Source: Alphaproteobacteria bacterium (GTDB lineage: Bacteria; Pseudomonadota; Alphaproteobacteria; Puniceispirillales; Marisalimonadaceae). From it: a stretch of DNA of 8,200 nucleotides. The stretch lies in assembly GCA_016777645.1 (NCBI GenBank), contig JADHRC010000069.1:1-8200 (forward strand), in the 5' to 3' direction. The position numbers were made by a program, and so were the translations under genes. How positions within the stretch are numbered: the stretch's first letter is position 1; every line of letters starts with the position of its first letter. Shown here in pieces: positions 5,981 through 8,200 of the stretch. The notes under the pieces were generated by a model, which saw only the letters and a program-made list of their open reading frames with translations, did not search any database and was not told the origin of the DNA.

Positions 5981-7021
5981 ATGAAAAAGTCATTAATTCC
6001 ATCTAATATTAGTAATTTAAGTCAACTCTTAGAGGATGGACTTGTTTTATGTAATAAGGCAGGTTCTGTTTTATATTTTAATAATCTTGCCAAACAATAT
6101 TTGGGAAACATTTTAAATGAAAAAAAGATTTATGAACTAATTCCTACGGAAGAATTGAAAGACCTTGATAAAAGTCACGAAAAGGGCATTTTTAACGATC
6201 AATTTAATTTTCAAACTGAAGATGTTTTAAAACGTTCATTGATCATTAAGGTTAAAAAGATAGAAGATAACTTGTATGGGGTACTTCTTTTAGATATGAC
6301 CCTCCAAAGGAACCTTGAAAAAGTCAGGCGTGACTTTGTAGCTAATGTAAGCCATGAATTAAGGTCACCTTTAACTAGCTTGGTTGGTTTCATTGAAACC
6401 ATGTTGAATGGGCAAGTTAATGATGCAGAAACCCAACAAAAATTTCTTTATATTATGGATGAAGAAGCGAAAAGAATGACGCGGCTTATAGATGATATTT
6501 TATCTTTATCAAAGGTTGAAACAGAAGAACATATTTCTCCCAATACCAGTATTTCTATTTTAAATCCAATTCAATACGTTATGTCTTCTATCAAAGAGAG
6601 GGGATTGTCTAATAATCACAATTTAATTTTTGAAGATACAAGATTAAACATCAATGATCCTTGTTTTGTAATAGGTAATATCGACGAAATAAATCAAGTT
6701 TTTGTCAATTTATTAGAAAATGCTATCAAATATAGTTATAAGGAAACAGACATAGTTGTTAGAATTGAGCAATATAACCCAAAAGAAGTAGTCATTAGAG
6801 TTATAAATAAAGGTGACGTTATTCCTGAAAAATATTTAGACAGGTTAACTGAGAGGTTTTTTAGAGTAGATAAAGCGAGGTCTAGAGAGTTAGGCGGGAC
6901 TGGTTTAGGTTTGGCTATTGTAAAGCACATTCTAATAAGACACAGGGCAGTCTTAAACATTACTAGCAAGCACGATGGTGTTACGACATTTTCTATTATT
7001 TTTCCTTTGTCTCCCAAATAA
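5981..7021 (+). CDS. phoR: PhoR, phosphate-regulon sensor histidine kinase (no membrane segments)
   Basis: Sensor kinase of the PhoR-PhoB two-component system, 346 residues. Order: PAS-like domain (about 10-105, L-E-D-G-L-V-L-C-N-K-x-G-x-V-L-Y-F-N-x-x-A), HisKA with F-V-A-N-V-S-H-E-L-R-S-P-L-T (phospho-acceptor His125), and HATPase. The ATPase N-box is N-L-L-E-N-A-I-K-Y-S (243-252). The G1 box is degenerate, N-K-G-D-V-I-P (276-282) instead of D-x-G-x-G. L-T-E-R-F-F-R-V-D-K-A-R-S-R (289-302) is typical of PhoR, and the G2 box is G-G-T-G-L-G-L-A-I-V-K-H (305-316). The protein starts directly at the PAS domain with no hydrophobic stretch long enough to cross a membrane, unlike E. coli PhoR, so it is probably cytosolic and held through Pst/PhoU contacts (inference). 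An in-frame stop at 5957-5959 rules out a longer N-terminus. phoB is not in the window. Confidence 0.9.
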   Translation: MKKSLIPSNISNLSQLLEDGLVLCNKAGSVLYFNNLAKQYLGNILNEKKIYELIPTEELKDLDKSHEKGIFNDQFNFQTEDVLKRSLIIKVKKIEDNLYGVLLLDMTLQRNLEKVRRDFVANVSHELRSPLTSLVGFIETMLNGQVNDAETQQKFLYIMDEEAKRMTRLIDDILSLSKVETEEHISPNTSISILNPIQYVMSSIKERGLSNNHNLIFEDTRLNINDPCFVIGNIDEINQVFVNLLENAIKYSYKETDIVVRIEQYNPKEVVIRVINKGDVIPEKYLDRLTERFFRVDKARSRELGGTGLGLAIVKHILIRHRAVLNITSKHDGVTTFSIIFPLSPK

Positions 7022-7029
7022 CAAAACAC

Positions 7030-7063
7030 TTGCAATAAATTTGTAACAAAAGTCTACTTTAAT
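7030..7063 (+). promoter_or_regulatory. Distal PhoB box and promoter of pstS
   Basis: TTGCAAT-AAAT-TTGTAAC (7030-7047) is a 7+4+7 direct repeat with the 11-bp period of PhoB boxes (E. coli consensus half-site CTGTCAT). Ten bases after the box, TTTAAT (7058-7063) matches the -10 consensus at five of six positions, the spacing found when PhoB replaces the -35. It begins only 9 bases after the phoR stop. Confidence 0.55.
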
Positions 7064-7123
7064 TTAAAATTAATTCATTCATTTTTAAAATTTACCGATA
7101 ATTATTGAATTACCAGCTTTCTT

Positions 7124-7157
7124 TTGTAATAAAATTGTAACATATCTGAAATATTAA
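7124..7157 (+). promoter_or_regulatory. Proximal PhoB box and promoter of pstS
   Basis: TTGTAAT-AAAA-TTGTAAC (7124-7141) is a 7+4+7 direct repeat, its two halves differing only in the last base. A weaker third unit CTGAAAT (7146-7152) is in the same 11-bp phase. TATTAA (7152-7157) starts exactly 10 bases after the box and would give a start near 7164, about 48 bases before the pstS ATG. It shares the half-site TTGTAAC with the distal box. Confidence 0.7.
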
Positions 7158-7174
7158 AGTAATGTGATTAATTG

Positions 7175-7199
7175 ATAAAGGTCGAAATCAAACCTTTAT
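7175..7199 (+). promoter_or_regulatory. Stem-loop in the pstS leader next to the ribosome binding site
   Basis: ATAAAGGT (7175-7182) and ACCTTTAT (7192-7199) form a perfect 8-bp stem around a 9-base loop (CGAAATCAA). The stem ends 3 bases before GGAG (7203-7206), so it could affect ribosome access or mRNA stability. It lacks a T-run and is not a normal terminator. No function is known. Confidence 0.5.
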
Positions 7200-7211
7200 T
7201 ATGGAGTTATT

Positions 7212-8200
7212 ATGAAAAAAACTTTAATTATGGCTACCGTTGTTTCTGGGTTAGTAATATCTAGTGCAGCTCAAGCTAGAGATACCCTTAGTTTAGCTGG
7301 GTCATCTACTGTGTTACCATTTGCTAGAATTATTGCTGAGCAATTAGGTAAAAACCCCAATTTTAAAACACCAGTTGTAGAATCAGGTGGTTCTTCTGTT
7401 GGTAAAAAAGGTGTATGTGACGGTATTGGTACTGAATTCATAGATATCGGTAATGCCTCTTCGAGAATGAAAGTTAAAGAACTAGAGTATTGTGAAAAGA
7501 ATGGCGTTAAATTAACCGAAATTAAAGTTGGTTATGACGGTATCGTTGTTGCTAATTCAAAAAAAGGTAGTCCATTAAACATTTCTAAAGCTCATCTTGG
7601 TATGGCTTTAACTGCAAAAATTCCTGCTTGTTATGAAGGTTCAGATAGAAACTTTAATTGTGGTCAGTGGATTGATAACCCTTTTAAAAAATGGTCTGAT
7701 ATAGACGCTAGTTTGCCTGATGCAGAAATCAGAGTTTATGGCCCGCCAACAACTTCTGGTACAAGAGCAAGTTATGCAGAAATGGTTAACGAAAAAGGAT
7801 ACTGTGGTAAAGATGGAATTGCTAACGCTGGTCTTAAAGCCGCAGGTCAAAAAGCAAAAATGTGTAGAGCTATGAGAACTGATGGTGCCTTTATTGAAGC
7901 AGGAGAACAGGATAACCTTATCGTTCAAAAGCTTAATGAAGATACAACAGCTTATGGTATTTTCGGGTTTTCATATCTAGATCAAAACACAGATACATTG
8001 CAAGGTGCAGTTATTAGCAAGACAGCTCCTACTTTTGAAAATATAGCTGGTGACAACTACTCTGTTTCTAGAGCTCTATATTACTATGTTAAGCATCAAC
8101 ACATTGGCGTAGTTCCTGGCGTAAAGGAATACATGGCTGAATGGACTAAGCATTGGGGTGATGATGGAGCTTTATCAGACGCTGGCATGATACCAATGCC
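7212..8200 (+). CDS. pstS: PstS, periplasmic phosphate-binding protein of the Pst ABC transporter (3' end outside window)
   Basis: High-affinity phosphate-binding protein that delivers phosphate to PstCAB. About 330 residues are visible and no stop is reached; family lengths suggest only a short tail is missing. A Sec signal peptide (M-K-K, hydrophobic core, A-Q-A cleavage after about residue 22) has no lipobox Cys, so the mature protein is soluble in the periplasm. Phosphate-loop motifs: L-A-G-S-S-T-V-L-P-F-A (28-38), V-E-S-G-G-S-S-V-G (56-64), I-G-N-A-S-S-R-M-K (79-87), and P-T-T-S-G-T-R-A-S (179-187). The last is the family's S-G-T loop. Six cysteines in the mature part (69, 94, 140, 150, 198, 218) are unusual and may form disulfides. 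GGAG lies 5 bases before the ATG. It sits downstream of phoR behind two PhoB-like boxes; pstCAB, phoU and phoB would be expected beyond the window. Confidence 0.93.
   Translation, partial: MKKTLIMATVVSGLVISSAAQARDTLSLAGSSTVLPFARIIAEQLGKNPNFKTPVVESGGSSVGKKGVCDGIGTEFIDIGNASSRMKVKELEYCEKNGVKLTEIKVGYDGIVVANSKKGSPLNISKAHLGMALTAKIPACYEGSDRNFNCGQWIDNPFKKWSDIDASLPDAEIRVYGPPTTSGTRASYAEMVNEKGYCGKDGIANAGLKAAGQKAKMCRAMRTDGAFIEAGEQDNLIVQKLNEDTTAYGIFGFSYLDQNTDTLQGAVISKTAPTFENIAGDNYSVSRALYYYVKHQHIGVVPGVKEYMAEWTKHWGDDGALSDAGMIPM

Larger units (their letters stand above)
7022..7211 (+). promoter_or_regulatory. phoR-pstS intergenic regulatory region
   Basis: This 190-bp gap contains no gene. It holds two PhoB-box-like repeats (7030-7047 and 7124-7141), each followed by a -10-like hexamer, then a stem-loop (7175-7199) and the pstS Shine-Dalgarno GGAG (7203-7206). 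No rho-independent terminator for phoR was seen, so phoR transcripts may continue into pstS. Confidence 0.7.

Noticed and set aside
6211..7035. Two minus-strand open frames opposite phoR
   Set aside because: They are antisense to the conserved kinase core of phoR, with no own signals.
7641..7928. Open frame of 95 codons on the minus strand
   Set aside because: It is antisense to pstS, which has signal peptide, promoter elements and family motifs; the opposite frame is a by-product of codon use.
1..8200. CRISPR arrays, insertion sequences, tRNA genes, phage genes
   Set aside because: No regularly spaced repeats, transposase motifs, terminal inverted repeats with target duplications or cloverleaf sequences were found.

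Overview
The window is a stretch of a compact, AT-rich genome (roughly a third G+C by eye, gaps of 2-190 bp). It most resembles a free-living marine alphaproteobacterium of the SAR11 / HIMB59 / AEGEAN-169 kind. That placement is inference from three things: the strongly alphaproteobacterial look of the Fe-superoxide dismutase and PhoR, the tight gene packing, and the phoR-pstS order. No rRNA, tRNA, insertion sequence or CRISPR array is visible, and base composition looks uniform throughout.

Left part (1-3652). The 3' end of an intradiol ring-cleavage dioxygenase gene runs in from outside. It converges on sodB (minus strand) across a bidirectional terminator that contains the dioxygenase stop codon. 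A 153-bp AT-rich divergent spacer separates sodB from a plus-strand run of qorA (NADPH:quinone oxidoreductase), a Nu-class glutathione transferase like YfcG/YghU, and a Gfo/Idh/MocA-family oxidoreductase that starts at TTG. The left part reads as a redox, quinone and electrophile stress group.

Middle (3645-5887, minus strand). This is a two-gene operon, an ArsJ-type GAPDH followed 2 bp later by arsJ. In characterised members of this pair, GAPDH acts with arsenate instead of phosphate to make 1-arseno-3-phosphoglycerate, and the ArsJ permease extrudes it. The 3' ends of arsJ and the Gfo/Idh/MocA gene overlap by 8 bp inside an inverted repeat.

Right part (5888-8200). phoR (sensor kinase) is divergent from the GAPDH gene across only 93 bp. 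Downstream of phoR lies pstS (periplasmic phosphate-binding protein), cut by the window end. Two 7+4+7 direct repeats that look like PhoB boxes, each with a -10-like hexamer 10 bp downstream, precede pstS.

Main interest: arsenate export (GAPDH-ArsJ) is embedded in the phosphate-starvation locus. No ArsR repressor or arsenate reductase gene is visible in the window, and the arsenate operon's promoter overlaps that of phoR. The inferred logic is that cells starved for phosphate raise uptake, take in arsenate by mistake, and expel it as an arseno-sugar-phosphate under the same signal. Other unusual points are a PhoR without membrane segments and with a degenerate G1 box, a hairpin just before the pstS ribosome binding site, and the inverted repeat spanning the arsJ/Gfo 3' ends.
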